A stretch of DNA of 64,000 nt from assembly GCA_035551675.1 (NCBI GenBank), contig DASZMV010000065.1, forward strand, positions 25,109 through 89,108. Direction: 5' to 3'. Within the stretch, counting starts at the first letter, position 1; each line of letters starts with the position of its first letter. The notes beneath the pieces are model-generated. The model saw only the letters and a program-made list of their open reading frames with translations, was not told where the DNA came from and did not search any database. Of this stretch, positions 32,371 to 41,252 are shown piece after piece. Source of the DNA: JAFECT01 sp035551675. Its GTDB lineage: Bacteria > Pseudomonadota > Alphaproteobacteria > Caulobacterales > Caulobacteraceae. Position numbers and translations under genes: made by a program.

Positions 32371-33066
32371 CTACTTTCTGGACTCGAGCAACGCCAACGC
32401 CGCCTGCGTCCGGTCCGAGTCCCCCACTCGCCCGCTCGCGCGATACCGGCGCACGAAGCCGGCGTTCTGGGCGGCGAAGTCGCAGGCCATCCTGGACCAC
32501 AGGCCCGCCGCATAGTTGGCGCCGAAGTCGATGTTGCCGCGCGCCTTGTCCGCGAGGCCGCGGGTGACGTGGTCCAGCACCACCGTCCACTCGGCACGCT
32601 GGCGCAACGCGTCGTCCCAGGATTTCGGCGCGTCCAACAAGGTCTCGCCGGGATCGAGGAACCGCGCGCGACCGGGTTCCGGCAGATGTTCTGCAGTGTG
32701 CGTGACGTCGGCGCGCAGGTTGCGGTTCATCACCTCGATGGTGCGCAGCTCCGGCGGGGCGAAACGGTCGGTCGGCTCGCGCCGCGCATGCCGCGCCATG
32801 AACTCGCCGAAGGCCATCAGGTACTGGTTGCGCGGCTGGGCGCAGGCGGCGGGCGCGCCGTCGTTCCAGGGCGCATCGTCGCCGGGCGTATAGACGTGGT
32901 GGACGATGTCGCGCCGCCACTCCTCGCGTACGCTCTGATGGGCGTCGAAGCCGGCCAGGTCGGAGATCGACTTCAGGTCGTCCATCGGACTGCGGGGACG
33001 ATCGGAGGCGACGGCGGGAACGGCCAAGATCGAAGCCGCGACGAGGACGGACAGGAGGCGGGTCAT
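32371..33066 (-). CDS. Exported protein of unknown function
   Basis: 231 residues with a signal peptide (TRLLSVLVAASILAVPAVA, cleavage near residue 20). The mature part is soluble, Arg- and Asp-rich, with recognisable blocks WRRDIVHHVYTPGDDAPWNDG, QPRNQYLMAFGEFMARHARREP and AEWTVVLDHVTRGLADKARG, but I know no family for it. It is flanked on both sides by direct copies of the 180-bp palindromic repeat and lies between the GNAT gene and mdh, in the same direction as both. Confidence 0.7.
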   Translation of the reverse strand: MTRLLSVLVAASILAVPAVASDRPRSPMDDLKSISDLAGFDAHQSVREEWRRDIVHHVYTPGDDAPWNDGAPAACAQPRNQYLMAFGEFMARHARREPTDRFAPPELRTIEVMNRNLRADVTHTAEHLPEPGRARFLDPGETLLDAPKSWDDALRQRAEWTVVLDHVTRGLADKARGNIDFGANYAAGLWSRMACDFAAQNAGFVRRYRASGRVGDSDRTQAALALLESRK

Positions 33067-33120
33067 CCCGACAGCTTCACCCGAACCGCCGCGGCGTCAA
33101 GCGTTCGGACCAAGCAGCGC

Positions 33121-33298
33121 CTCTCCCCCCGCTGGGGGAGACAGCCGCGCTCCGCGCGGCAGAGGAGGGCAGGTGCGCCGACGCCCAGGGATAAGCGGTC
33201 GGCGAATGCGCATCGGCTGCTCGCTAATCACCAACGTCGGCGCACCTGCCCGCCTCTGCTCGCTTCGCGAGCTGTCTCCGCCCAGCGGGCGGAGAGGG
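33121..33298. repeat. 180-bp near-palindromic repeat, copy 2
   Basis: 178 bp. Same order and orientation as the copy at 32191-32370, with a few substitutions and a slightly shorter C run. It lies between the start of the exported protein gene and the 3' end of mdh (stop at 33319), so on the minus strand its hairpin would follow mdh and may end or stabilise that transcript. Confidence 0.85.
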
Positions 33299-33318
33299 CT
33301 GTGGAGAGGCGCTTTAAA

Positions 33319-34281
33319 TTATTTCAGCGACGGCTCGATGTCCTTGCACGCCGCGATCAGGCCCTGCACCGACTCCACCGACTTGGCGAACATCGCCTTT
33401 TCCGCGTCGTCCAGCGGGAACTCGATGACGCGCTCGACGCCCTTGGCGCCGATGACGCAGGGCGCGCCGACGTAGAGGTTGTTCTGGCCATACTGGCCGG
33501 TGAGATGTGTGGCGGCCGGCAGCACGCGCTTCTGATCCTTCAGGTAGGACGTCGCCATCGCCACCGCGCTTTCCGCCGGCGCGTAGTAGGCCGAGCCGGT
33601 CTTCAACAGGGCGACGATCTCGCCGCCGCCCTTGCGGGTGCGCTCGACGATGCCGTCGAGATCCGCCTGGCTGATCGCGCCGTTCTCGATCCACAGCGGC
33701 AGCGGGAGGCCGCCGACGGTCGAGTAGCGCACCATCGGCACCATGTCGTCGCCGTGACCGCCGAGCGTCCAGGCGCGCACGTCCTTCACCGACACGCCGA
33801 ACTTCTCGGCGAGGAACCAGCCGAATCGTGCGGAATCGAGCACGCCCGCCATGCCGACCACCTTCGCATGCGGCAGGCCGGAAAATTCGCGCAGCGCCCA
33901 CACCATGGCGTCGAGCGGGTTGGTGATGCAGATGACGAAGGCGTTGGGCGCGTGTTGCTTGATGCCTTCGCCGACGGCCTTCATGACCTTCAGGTTGATG
34001 CCGAGCAGATCGTCGCGGCTCATCCCCGGTTTGCGCGCGATGCCGGCGGTGACGATGCAGACGTCCGCGCCTGCGATCGGGGCGTAGTCGTTGGCGCCGG
34101 TGAGGCGCGAGTCCTTGCCGAACACCGACGACGCCTCGACGATGTCGAGCGCCTTGCCCTGGGGCACGCCCTCGGCGATGTCGAACAGGACCACGTCGCC
34201 CAGCTCCTCGCGGGCGATGATGTGGGCGAGGGTGCCGCCGATCATGCCGGCCCCGATAAGAGCGATTTTGGCGCGCGCCAT
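33319..34281 (-). CDS. mdh: Malate dehydrogenase
   Basis: 320 residues, the normal length of the lactate-dehydrogenase-like bacterial malate dehydrogenases. It starts ARAKIALIGAGMIGGTLAHI with the NAD-binding GxGxxG, has VLFDI with the Asp that selects NAD, TAGIARKPGMSRDDLLGIN (Arg loop), CITNPLDAMVW, the catalytic GGHGDDMVPMVRYSTVGG, and ends VQGLIAACKDIEPSLK. It oxidises malate to oxaloacetate in the TCA cycle. Unlike many alphaproteobacteria it is not followed by sucCD here; the next gene downstream is the repeat-flanked exported protein. Confidence 0.96.
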   Translation of the reverse strand: MARAKIALIGAGMIGGTLAHIIAREELGDVVLFDIAEGVPQGKALDIVEASSVFGKDSRLTGANDYAPIAGADVCIVTAGIARKPGMSRDDLLGINLKVMKAVGEGIKQHAPNAFVICITNPLDAMVWALREFSGLPHAKVVGMAGVLDSARFGWFLAEKFGVSVKDVRAWTLGGHGDDMVPMVRYSTVGGLPLPLWIENGAISQADLDGIVERTRKGGGEIVALLKTGSAYYAPAESAVAMATSYLKDQKRVLPAATHLTGQYGQNNLYVGAPCVIGAKGVERVIEFPLDDAEKAMFAKSVESVQGLIAACKDIEPSLK

Positions 34282-34385
34282 GGCTGGGTCTCCTGGGAAG
34301 ATGGGGGAGGAAAAGGTCGGGCGCGGGTCTAGACCGCCCGGGCCCAGGCTGCAAGGCGGCCCGCGCGGGGGTAGGGTGAGGAACC

Positions 34386-34838
34386 ATGACCCCGCAAAAC
34401 CCTTCCCCCGACGCCTTCGACCTTCACCCGAACCTGGCCTCCACATCGCGCCTGATCGCCGACCTGTCGCTCAGCCAGGCGCGGCTTCAGCTCGACGCGC
34501 GCTTTCCGTGGATCGTGCTGGTTCCGCGCGTCACCGCGGCGCGCGAGATCGACGACCTCGACGAGTTGCTGCGCGAGACGCTGATGGAGGAGATCGTCAT
34601 GGCCTCGCACGCGGTGCGCGCGATGGGCGAAGCGCTCGGCCGGCCGGTGGAGAAGCTCAACACCGGCGCGCTCGGCAATGTCACGCCGCAGCTGCACGTG
34701 CATGTGCTGGGACGCCGAAGCGATGACGGCCTGTGGCCGGATCCGGTGTGGGGACGCGGCGCGGCGGTCGCCTATGACGAGGCGACGCTCGACCGGATGA
34801 TCAGGGTTGCGTCGGAACGATGGGCGCGTGCTTCATGA
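34386..34838 (+). CDS. HIT-family protein
   Basis: 150 residues. The histidine triad is QLHVHVLGRR near residue 105, the H-x-H-x of the HIT nucleotide-binding loop with the first position Q as in many bacterial diadenosine-polyphosphate hydrolase-like members. LNTGALGNVTPQLHVHV fits the family, as does WIVLVPRVTAAREIDDLDE. It probably hydrolyses or transfers nucleotides. The last 38 bases overlap the 3' end of the convergent gene at 34801-35502. Confidence 0.88.
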   Translation: MTPQNPSPDAFDLHPNLASTSRLIADLSLSQARLQLDARFPWIVLVPRVTAAREIDDLDELLRETLMEEIVMASHAVRAMGEALGRPVEKLNTGALGNVTPQLHVHVLGRRSDDGLWPDPVWGRGAAVAYDEATLDRMIRVASERWARAS

Positions 34839-35502
34839 CCACGCTCTGAACCGTCCCGGCCTCGTTCAGCTCGCCCGACCAGCGCCCGTCCGGCTGCAGG
34901 GTCAGCGACAGCACCGTCGGCTCCAGCCGGTCGCCAGCGCCGGAATGGAAGCTGAGCTTCAGCGAGACCGAGCCGCGGTCGATGGTTTCGATGACGCCGA
35001 TGCTGGAGGCGTGATCCTTGCGCACGTCGCGCCAGGCGCCTTCCACCGGCGAGGCTTCGCCCGCGTCGTTTAGGATCACCGTGAACAGCGGACCGCCGTC
35101 CTTGCTGCTGACCGTCCACTCGCCGTCGAGCGCGCCCAGCATCGCCTGCTCGGCCTCGAAATGGCCCATCACGCCGGAGAGGTAATAGCGCTGTTGCTCG
35201 TCCGCCGGGGCCTCGTAGGCGCCGTGATAGTTCTCCACCGTCACCGCGGCCTTCGGTGCGACCTGGGGCGCGATCGAATAGGCCATGGGCGCGGCCGGCT
35301 GATAGGTCAACGGCATTTCGAACGGGCGAACAACGGGACGGCGGATCGGGTCGGGGATCGGGTCCGGAATCGGGGGCATGGCCGGTTGCGGCTGGCTCAG
35401 GCCGTTCTGCAACGGCGGGGGCCCGTCGTCATCGGAGGTGTCCGGCGGCGTCTGCGCCTGCACGACGCCCGCCATCAGCGCGATCAGCAACAGAGCGGCC
35501 AC
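34801..35502 (-). CDS. Exported protein of unknown function, Pro-rich
   Basis: 233 residues from a GTG. A signal peptide (AALLLIALMAGVVQAQ) is followed by a Pro-rich segment with repeated PIPDPI units. From about residue 100 there is a compact domain (GALDGEWTVSSKDGGPLFTVILNDAG, GVIETIDRGSVSLKLSFHSG, LTLQPDGRWSGELNEAG) that looks like a beta-barrel of lipocalin style. I recognise no family. It is convergent and overlapping with the HIT gene. Confidence 0.65.
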   Translation of the reverse strand: MAALLLIALMAGVVQAQTPPDTSDDDGPPPLQNGLSQPQPAMPPIPDPIPDPIRRPVVRPFEMPLTYQPAAPMAYSIAPQVAPKAAVTVENYHGAYEAPADEQQRYYLSGVMGHFEAEQAMLGALDGEWTVSSKDGGPLFTVILNDAGEASPVEGAWRDVRKDHASSIGVIETIDRGSVSLKLSFHSGAGDRLEPTVLSLTLQPDGRWSGELNEAGTVQSVVMKHAPIVPTQP

Positions 35503-35656
35503 GGCCGACCCCCAGAGCTAGGTAGAAGCTTGAATTGCTAGGCCCGTCGCGAGGTCCGCGCAAGTGCGACGATAGCACGGTGCGGTAGCGCCTTTTCGGG
35601 GCGGTCGCGGTGGTCGCAGAACGCCGTTGTGCTATCCCTGGCCACAGGGAGGCGCC

Positions 35657-36484
35657 ATGGCCGACGAGATAAACGCCGAGGGCGGTGCGGTCGCCGACGC
35701 TCATGACTCGGAGGAAGCCATGCACGTACACGCGCCCAAGCCGTTCCACGGCTGGGGGGAACTGTTGCGCGAGGTCGGCGTCATCGTCGTCGGCATCGTC
35801 ATCGCCATTGGCCTCGAACAGACCGTCGAGGCGCTGCACCGTCACCATCAGCGCGAAACCTTGGAGGCGGACCTGCGAAGGGACGGTGAGCTCAATCGCC
35901 GATACCTCAAGAGCGACATCGTCCAGGCCCAGGCCATTCTCGACTGGGCGGTCGAGCAGGCCTCGACGGTGGATCGCGCCGGCCCGACCGGTGCGCTGAT
36001 CCTGCGACGTCTGCCGGGCGGATTCATAGGCGTCACCGACGCCGGTGTCTGGCCTTCGGCAAAGGCCAGCGGCGTGGTCAATCTGCTTCCGTCCGACGCG
36101 CAAAACTGGCTGGAGTATTTGGCCCAGCAGTACGACGAGGCCTTCGTTTCCCGGGCCAGCGCGACCGGACGGCTCTATGACGCCTATGCGGCCCTCGACC
36201 AGGTCATCGTCGGTCGCGCCGCTGCCGGCCGGTCGGGAGACATTGACCTGTCCGCCCTGACCCCAGCGCAACGTTCGACGGCGGCCGATCGTCTGCGCGC
36301 CATCGCCGAATCTGCGCGCGGCGTCGTGCGGCAGCTGTTGGTCTGCGACATCGGAAACGAATTCATTCTTTCGACGCCCCTCGATCAGTTGGACTCGCCC
36401 AGCGCTTCGGACCGGTATCAGCGGATACGCCAAAAGGCGCTGGAGGCTCACCCGGCGGCAAACTATTCCTTTGGCGACCGCTAG
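35657..36484 (+). CDS. Single-span membrane protein of unknown function
   Basis: 275 residues from the ATG at 35657 (AGGGAGG upstream). It has an N-terminal hydrophilic segment, then WGELLREVGVIVVGIVIAIGLEQTVEALHRHHQ, one membrane helix with the pattern common in a group of Caulobacterales membrane proteins. The region after it is a soluble helical domain of about 200 residues (ETLEADLRRDGELNRRYLKSDIV; AQNWLEYLAQQYDEAF). No enzyme motif is seen. It precedes sdhC by 152 bp but has separate function and probably a separate promoter. Confidence 0.65.
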   Translation: MADEINAEGGAVADAHDSEEAMHVHAPKPFHGWGELLREVGVIVVGIVIAIGLEQTVEALHRHHQRETLEADLRRDGELNRRYLKSDIVQAQAILDWAVEQASTVDRAGPTGALILRRLPGGFIGVTDAGVWPSAKASGVVNLLPSDAQNWLEYLAQQYDEAFVSRASATGRLYDAYAALDQVIVGRAAAGRSGDIDLSALTPAQRSTAADRLRAIAESARGVVRQLLVCDIGNEFILSTPLDQLDSPSASDRYQRIRQKALEAHPAANYSFGDR

Positions 36485-36546
36485 GCTTCGCGCCGGTGGA
36501 CCCCGAGGGCGGCGCAAGGACCCCGAAACGCCTTGTCCCGCTTGCG

Positions 36547-36574
36547 TTGACAGCCCGGACTCAGGGTCTAAAAG
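36547..36574 (+). promoter_or_regulatory. Candidate housekeeping promoter of sdhCDAB
   Basis: TTGACA at 36547-36552, a 16-bp spacer and TAAAAG at 36569-36574, about 63 bp before the sdhC ATG. The -35 box is perfect for the main sigma factor; the -10 box is moderate. Confidence 0.5.
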
Positions 36575-36636
36575 TCCCGGCGCGCCCGCGTCGCGTGTTC
36601 TCCCGCACGTTTCGTTCTGGGCGCTGGGAAAAGCGC

Positions 36637-37083
36637 ATGTCGCAAGCCACCGCCAAGGGCGCATCCCCCGAGGCTCCCCCAAAGACTTCCCGCAAGGATC
36701 GTCCCCTGTCGCCGCACCTGCAGGTGTGGCGCTGGCATATCACCATGTGGGGCTCGATCCTGCACCGGGTGAGCGGGGTCGGGCTCTATGTCGGAACCAT
36801 CGCGGTGGTGGCCTGGCTGGCGGCGCTGGCGCTCGGCCGCGACGCTTATACCCATTGGCTGACCTACGCGGCCCATCCCCTGGCGCTGATCGTTTGGATC
36901 GGGCTCGCGCTGTGCGCCTTCTATCATCTGGCGGCGGGGCTTCGGCACCTGATCTGGGACACCGGCGCGGGGCTGAGCCCGAAGAGCGCGAACGCCCTGG
37001 TCAATTTTTCGATCTGGTTCGCCCTGATCGCGACGGCGCTCTACTGGGCCTATTTGTTCATTTCCGGAAAGGTCTCGGTGTGA
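36637..37083 (+). CDS. sdhC: Succinate dehydrogenase cytochrome b556 subunit
   Basis: 148 residues. RPLSPHLQVWRWHITMWGSILHRVSGVGLYVG is the SdhC signature: SPHLQ, the quinone-site Ser and Arg, and HR-x-SG. Three membrane helices follow, and the haem His lies in FYHLAAGLRHLIWD. It anchors complex II in the inner membrane with SdhD. The final codons overlap the GTG start of sdhD. Confidence 0.94.
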   Translation: MSQATAKGASPEAPPKTSRKDRPLSPHLQVWRWHITMWGSILHRVSGVGLYVGTIAVVAWLAALALGRDAYTHWLTYAAHPLALIVWIGLALCAFYHLAAGLRHLIWDTGAGLSPKSANALVNFSIWFALIATALYWAYLFISGKVSV

Positions 37084-37478
37084 GCGACGATTTCCGGACC
37101 GATCGTAAGAAGATCGAAGGCGCCGGCGGCGCTCATCACGGCGCGGGCGTCTGGGTGCGCGAGCGCGTCTCGTCGGTGGTGCTTCTGGTGCTCGGTATCT
37201 GGGGCCTGTGGGCCGCGACCCGGTTCCTGGGTCAGGGCTTCGACGGCGCCGCGGCGTGGCTGCGCTCGCCGCTGAACGCCATTCTTCTGACCATCCTTAT
37301 GTTGACCACGCTCTATCACATGCAGCTCGGCCTGCGCGTGGTGATCGAGGACTATGTGCACAAGCCGGTCGGCAAGAGCACGCTTCTGTTCATCAACTTT
37401 TTCCTGTGCGTGGTGCTGGCGGTGGTCGCCGTCTTCGCCGTGCTGAAGGTCGCCCTCGGCGGCGGCCTGAGACTCTGA
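37080..37478 (+). CDS. sdhD: Succinate dehydrogenase membrane anchor subunit
   Basis: 132 residues from a GTG that overlaps the sdhC stop (GTGA). AGVWVRERVSSVVLLVLGIWG is the quinone-binding start, and TTLYHMQLGLRVVIEDYVHKP carries the haem-binding His and the Asp-Tyr pair. There are three membrane helices. It completes the membrane part of complex II. Confidence 0.93.
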   Translation: MSDDFRTDRKKIEGAGGAHHGAGVWVRERVSSVVLLVLGIWGLWAATRFLGQGFDGAAAWLRSPLNAILLTILMLTTLYHMQLGLRVVIEDYVHKPVGKSTLLFINFFLCVVLAVVAVFAVLKVALGGGLRL

Positions 37479-37500
37479 GCTTAGGGATTCTGAGGCAAGC

Positions 37501-39297
37501 ATGGCCGCGAACGGCGCCTATCAATTCGTAGATCACGCCTTCGACGTGGTGGTGGTCGGCGCCGGCGGCTCGGGCCTTCGCGCGGCGCTGGGTTGCGCCC
37601 AGGCGGGCCTGAAGACCGCGTGCGTCACCAAGGTCTTTCCCACGCGCTCGCACACGGTCGCGGCGCAAGGCGGCATCTCCGCCTCGCTCGGCAACATGGG
37701 CGAGGACGACTGGCGCTGGCACATGTACGACACCGTCAAGGGGTCGGACTGGCTGGGCGACCAGGACGCCATCGAATACCTGGTGCGCGAGGCGCCCGCC
37801 GCGGTCTACGAACTCGAGCACTGGGGCGTGCCCTTCTCGCGCACCGACGAGGGCAAGATCTACCAGCGCGCCTTCGGCGGCATGACGCGAAACTTCGGCG
37901 AGGCGCCGATCCAGCGCACCTGCGCCGCCGCCGACCGCACCGGCCACGCCATCCTGCATACGCTCTACGGCCAGTCGGTGCGGCGCGAGGTCGACTTCTT
38001 CATCGAGTATTTCGCGCTCGACCTGATCATGGTCGACGGCGTCTGCCACGGCGTCACCGCCTGGAAGCTCGACGACGGCACCTTGCACCGCTTCCGCGCC
38101 AAACAGGTGATCCTGGCCACCGGCGGCTACGGCCGCGCCTATTTCAACTGCACCTCGGCCCACACCTGCACCGGCGACGGCGGCGGCATGGTGCTGCGCG
38201 CGGGCCTGCCGCTGCAGGACATGGAGTTCGTGCAGTTCCACCCCACCGGCATCTACGGCGCGGGCGTCCTGATCACCGAAGGCGTGCGCGGCGAGGGCGG
38301 CTACCTCACCAACTCCGAGGGCGAGCGCTTCATGGAGCGGTACGCGCCGTCGGCGAAGGACCTCGCCTCGCGCGACGTGGTCTCCCGCTCGATGACCATC
38401 GAGATTCGCGAAGGCCGCGGCGTGGGTCCCAAGAAGGACCACATCTTCCTCCACCTCGACCACCTGGATCCCAAGATCATCCACCAGCGCCTGCCCGGCA
38501 TCACCGAGAGCGCGCGCATCTTCGCCGGCGTCGACGTGACGAAAGAGCCGATCCCGGTCTTGCCGACCGTGCACTACAACATGGGCGGCATTCCCACGAA
38601 CCACCACGCCCAGGTGCTGACCAAGTCCGGCGACGACGCCGATCACATCGTGCCCGGCCTGATGTCGGTGGGCGAGGCGGCCTGCGTCTCGGTGCACGGC
38701 GCCAACCGCCTGGGTTCCAACAGCCTGACCGACCTCGTGGTGTTCGGCCGCGCCGCGGGCCTGAAAGCCGGCGAGGTCGTCGATCGCACCGCGGGCGTTC
38801 CGGAAATTCCCGCCCACGCCACCGACGGGCACCTCGCCCGCTTCGACCGCTTCCGCAACGCCAAGGGCTCGATCCCGACCGCGGAGCTGCGCCTGCGCAT
38901 GCAGATGGCCATGCAGGAGGACGCCGCCGTCTTCCGCACCGCCGAGACCCTGGAACAGGGCGTCAATCGCCTGACCGACATTTTCGCCCAGTCCAAGGAC
39001 ATCGGCGTCACCGACCGCGGTCTGGTGTGGAACTCCGACCTGATGGAGACGCTCGAGTACGACAATTTGATCGGCCAGGCGGTGGTCACCATCACCGGCG
39101 CGCTGAACCGCACCGAAAGCCGCGGCGCCCACGCGCGCGAAGACTTCCCCGACCGCGACGACGTGAAGTGGATGAAACACACCCTGTCGTGGCTCGACGA
39201 AGAGAACGGCAAGGCGAAACTCGACTACCGTCCGGTGCACGCCTACACCCTGACCAACGACGTCGCCTACATCCCGCCGAAGAAACGCGTGTACTGA
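37501..39297 (+). CDS. sdhA: Succinate dehydrogenase flavoprotein subunit
   Basis: 598 residues, the usual length. FAD-binding VVVGAGGSGLRAALG, the FAD-linked His in TRSHTVAAQGGI, ATGGYGRAYFNCTSAHTCTGDGGGM, the substrate Arg region FVQFHPTGIYGAGVLITEGVRGEGG, and the C-terminal capping domain ending DDVKWMKHTLSWLDEENG... are all present. It oxidises succinate to fumarate in the TCA cycle and respiratory chain. It begins 22 bp after sdhD; sdhB follows by 8 bp. Confidence 0.97.
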   Translation: MAANGAYQFVDHAFDVVVVGAGGSGLRAALGCAQAGLKTACVTKVFPTRSHTVAAQGGISASLGNMGEDDWRWHMYDTVKGSDWLGDQDAIEYLVREAPAAVYELEHWGVPFSRTDEGKIYQRAFGGMTRNFGEAPIQRTCAAADRTGHAILHTLYGQSVRREVDFFIEYFALDLIMVDGVCHGVTAWKLDDGTLHRFRAKQVILATGGYGRAYFNCTSAHTCTGDGGGMVLRAGLPLQDMEFVQFHPTGIYGAGVLITEGVRGEGGYLTNSEGERFMERYAPSAKDLASRDVVSRSMTIEIREGRGVGPKKDHIFLHLDHLDPKIIHQRLPGITESARIFAGVDVTKEPIPVLPTVHYNMGGIPTNHHAQVLTKSGDDADHIVPGLMSVGEAACVSVHGANRLGSNSLTDLVVFGRAAGLKAGEVVDRTAGVPEIPAHATDGHLARFDRFRNAKGSIPTAELRLRMQMAMQEDAAVFRTAETLEQGVNRLTDIFAQSKDIGVTDRGLVWNSDLMETLEYDNLIGQAVVTITGALNRTESRGAHAREDFPDRDDVKWMKHTLSWLDEENGKAKLDYRPVHAYTLTNDVAYIPPKKRVY

Positions 39298-39305
39298 GGA
39301 TCAAG

Positions 39306-40106
39306 ATGGTTTCGTTCACCCTCCCGCGTAACTCCACGGTGAAGAAGGGCAAGGCCTGGCAGGAAGCCGGCGCCCAGGACGCCAATGTCGGGCGCGAGCA
39401 CCTGCGCACCTTCCGCGTCTATCGCTACGATCCGGAAGACGCCGCCAATCCGCGCTGGGACACCTATGAGGTCGACACCTCCAAGCACGGCCCGATGGTG
39501 CTGGACGCGCTGATCCACATCAAGAACACCATCGACCCGACGCTCACCTTCCGCCGCTCGTGCCGCGAGGGCGTGTGCGGCTCGTGCGCCATGAACATCG
39601 GCGGGCGCAATACGCTCGCCTGTACCCACGCGTGGAAGGACTTCTCCGGCGCCGAGATTTCGGTCTCGCCGCTGCCGCACATGCCGGTGGTGAAGGACCT
39701 CGTCCCCGACCTCAGCCTGTTCTACGCGCAGTACGCCTCGATCGAGCCGTGGCTGCACACCAAGACCGCCACGCCGGACAAGGAGTGGCTGCAGTCGCCG
39801 AAGGAGCGCGAAAAGCTCGATGGCCTCTACGAGTGCATCCTCTGCGCCTGCTGCTCCACCGGCTGCCCGAGCTACTGGTGGAACCAGGACAAGTACCTGG
39901 GCCCGGCCGCCTTGCTGCAGGCCTATCGCTGGATCGCGGACTCGCGCGACGAGGCCGAGGGCGAACGCCTCGACTATCTCGAGGACCCGTTCCGCCTCTA
40001 TCGCTGCCACACCATCATGAACTGCGCCCAGGTCTGTCCCAAGGGCCTGAACCCCGCCAAAGCCATCGCCGAGACCAAAAAGCTGCTGGCCAGCCGTTCG
40101 TCGTAA
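39306..40106 (+). CDS. sdhB: Succinate dehydrogenase iron-sulfur subunit
   Basis: 266 residues. The [2Fe-2S] cluster Cys lie in RRSCREGVCGSCAMNIGGRNTLAC. The [4Fe-4S] and [3Fe-4S] Cys lie in ECILCACCSTGCPSYWWN and CHTIMNCAQVCPKGLNPAKAI. It passes electrons from the SdhA flavin to quinone. Last gene of the sdhCDAB operon. Confidence 0.97.
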   Translation: MVSFTLPRNSTVKKGKAWQEAGAQDANVGREHLRTFRVYRYDPEDAANPRWDTYEVDTSKHGPMVLDALIHIKNTIDPTLTFRRSCREGVCGSCAMNIGGRNTLACTHAWKDFSGAEISVSPLPHMPVVKDLVPDLSLFYAQYASIEPWLHTKTATPDKEWLQSPKEREKLDGLYECILCACCSTGCPSYWWNQDKYLGPAALLQAYRWIADSRDEAEGERLDYLEDPFRLYRCHTIMNCAQVCPKGLNPAKAIAETKKLLASRSS

Positions 40107-40188
40107 GCCGCGGCCGGTCTACCGCAAGTCCGCTTGCCCTGAAGCGGTCGCACGCCCAGGCTGCGCGCGCCGTTCGGGGAGGACGCTC

Positions 40189-40737
40189 ATGGGCCGTCTC
40201 GTCATCGCAAGCGCCGCCGCCTGTCTGGTCTGTTTCGCGCAGACGCCGGCGCGAGCCCAGGCGCCGACCGCGCCGCCGACCTGCGACGCGCCCGAGTTCC
40301 GCGCTTTCGATTTCTGGGTCGGCGACTGGGACCTGGACTTCGACGCCGCGCCCGGCGTGCTCGGCCATGCGTCCAACCGCATCACCAAGGACGAGTACGG
40401 CCCCTGCGTGATCGCCGAACATTTCGAGCTGCCGGCGACCCGCTACAAGGGCGGCTCCTATTCGATCTACGATCGCAACGCCCGGGTCTGGCGCCAGAGC
40501 TGGGTCGACAACCAGGGCGGCGTGTTCAACCTCGTGGGCGGCCCGGTGAGCGGCCAGCCCTACGTCTTCGAACTGCGTACGAACGGACCCGCGGGACCCG
40601 GCGGTAAGATCATGCGCATGATCTGGCAGGATGTGACCCCTGACAGTCTGACTTGGCATTGGCAGGCGCAACAGCCGGACGGATCGTGGAAGGACAACTG
40701 GGTCCTGCGCTATAAGCGCCACAAGGCGGGGGCCTGA
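40189..40737 (+). CDS. Exported protein of unknown function, FDFWVGDWD motif
   Basis: 182 residues with a signal peptide (GRLVIASAAACLVCFAQTPARAQ). The mature start EFRAFDFWVGDWDLDFDAAPG and later SIYDRNARVWRQSWVDNQGG, WHWQAQQPDGSWKDNWVLRYKR are typical of a widespread group of small exported proteins with a lipocalin-like beta-barrel. Ligand and role are unknown. It lies 82 bp after sdhB and may have its own promoter. Confidence 0.68.
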   Translation: MGRLVIASAAACLVCFAQTPARAQAPTAPPTCDAPEFRAFDFWVGDWDLDFDAAPGVLGHASNRITKDEYGPCVIAEHFELPATRYKGGSYSIYDRNARVWRQSWVDNQGGVFNLVGGPVSGQPYVFELRTNGPAGPGGKIMRMIWQDVTPDSLTWHWQAQQPDGSWKDNWVLRYKRHKAGA

Positions 40738-40836
40738 TCCCCGCCGCCCGATCCACCGTATCCGCCACATTGAGCCCGGGCTCCGAGCCGTGTACGACCG
40801 GCCCCGGATTCTCACTTTCGGCGGACGCGGCGGGCC

Positions 40837-41157
40837 TTGGCGAAGATCACCTACATCGAGCACGACGGGAAAGAGCACGCCGCCGAGGTCAAGAACGGCA
40901 TGTCGGTGATGGAGGGCGCGATCCGCAACAACATCCCCGGCATCGACGCCGACTGCGGCGGGGCCTGCGCCTGCGCCACCTGCCACGTCTATGTGGACGA
41001 CGCCTGGTTCGAAAAGACCGGCGGGGCCTCCGCCATGGAGGAGTCCATGCTGGACTTCGCCGAGGAGGTGAAGCCGACCTCGCGCCTGAGCTGCCAGATC
41101 AAGGTCTCCGACGCGCTCGACGGCCTGATCGTGCGCATGCCGGAGAGCCAGCACTGA
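40837..41157 (+). CDS. [2Fe-2S] ferredoxin (adrenodoxin type)
   Basis: 106 residues from a TTG at 40837; AKITYIEHDGKEH is the standard N-terminus, so this start is firm. Cluster Cys are in DCGGACACATCHVYV (C-x5-C-x2-C) and LSCQI. SAMEESMLDFAEEVKPTSRLSCQI identifies the adrenodoxin/FdxB-like class that serves cytochrome P450s or iron-sulfur cluster assembly. It is followed directly by the P-loop kinase gene. Confidence 0.93.
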   Translation: MAKITYIEHDGKEHAAEVKNGMSVMEGAIRNNIPGIDADCGGACACATCHVYVDDAWFEKTGGASAMEESMLDFAEEVKPTSRLSCQIKVSDALDGLIVRMPESQH

Positions 41158-41252
41158 ACGGTCCGATTTCGAACGGGCCGGGCCCGGAGCTGATCAGCGC
41201 GCTGAAGGTCCTGATCGAGGAGGCCCGCGCCGAGGCCGACGGCGGCGTTCCT

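Noticed and set aside
32191..33298. Insertion sequence with the enclosed gene as transposase
   Set aside because: The enclosed protein has a signal peptide and no DDE or other transposase motif; the repeats are non-coding.
37393..39240. 615-codon minus-strand frame opposite sdhA
   Set aside because: Antisense shadow of sdhA; His/Val/Ala-rich and no known motif.
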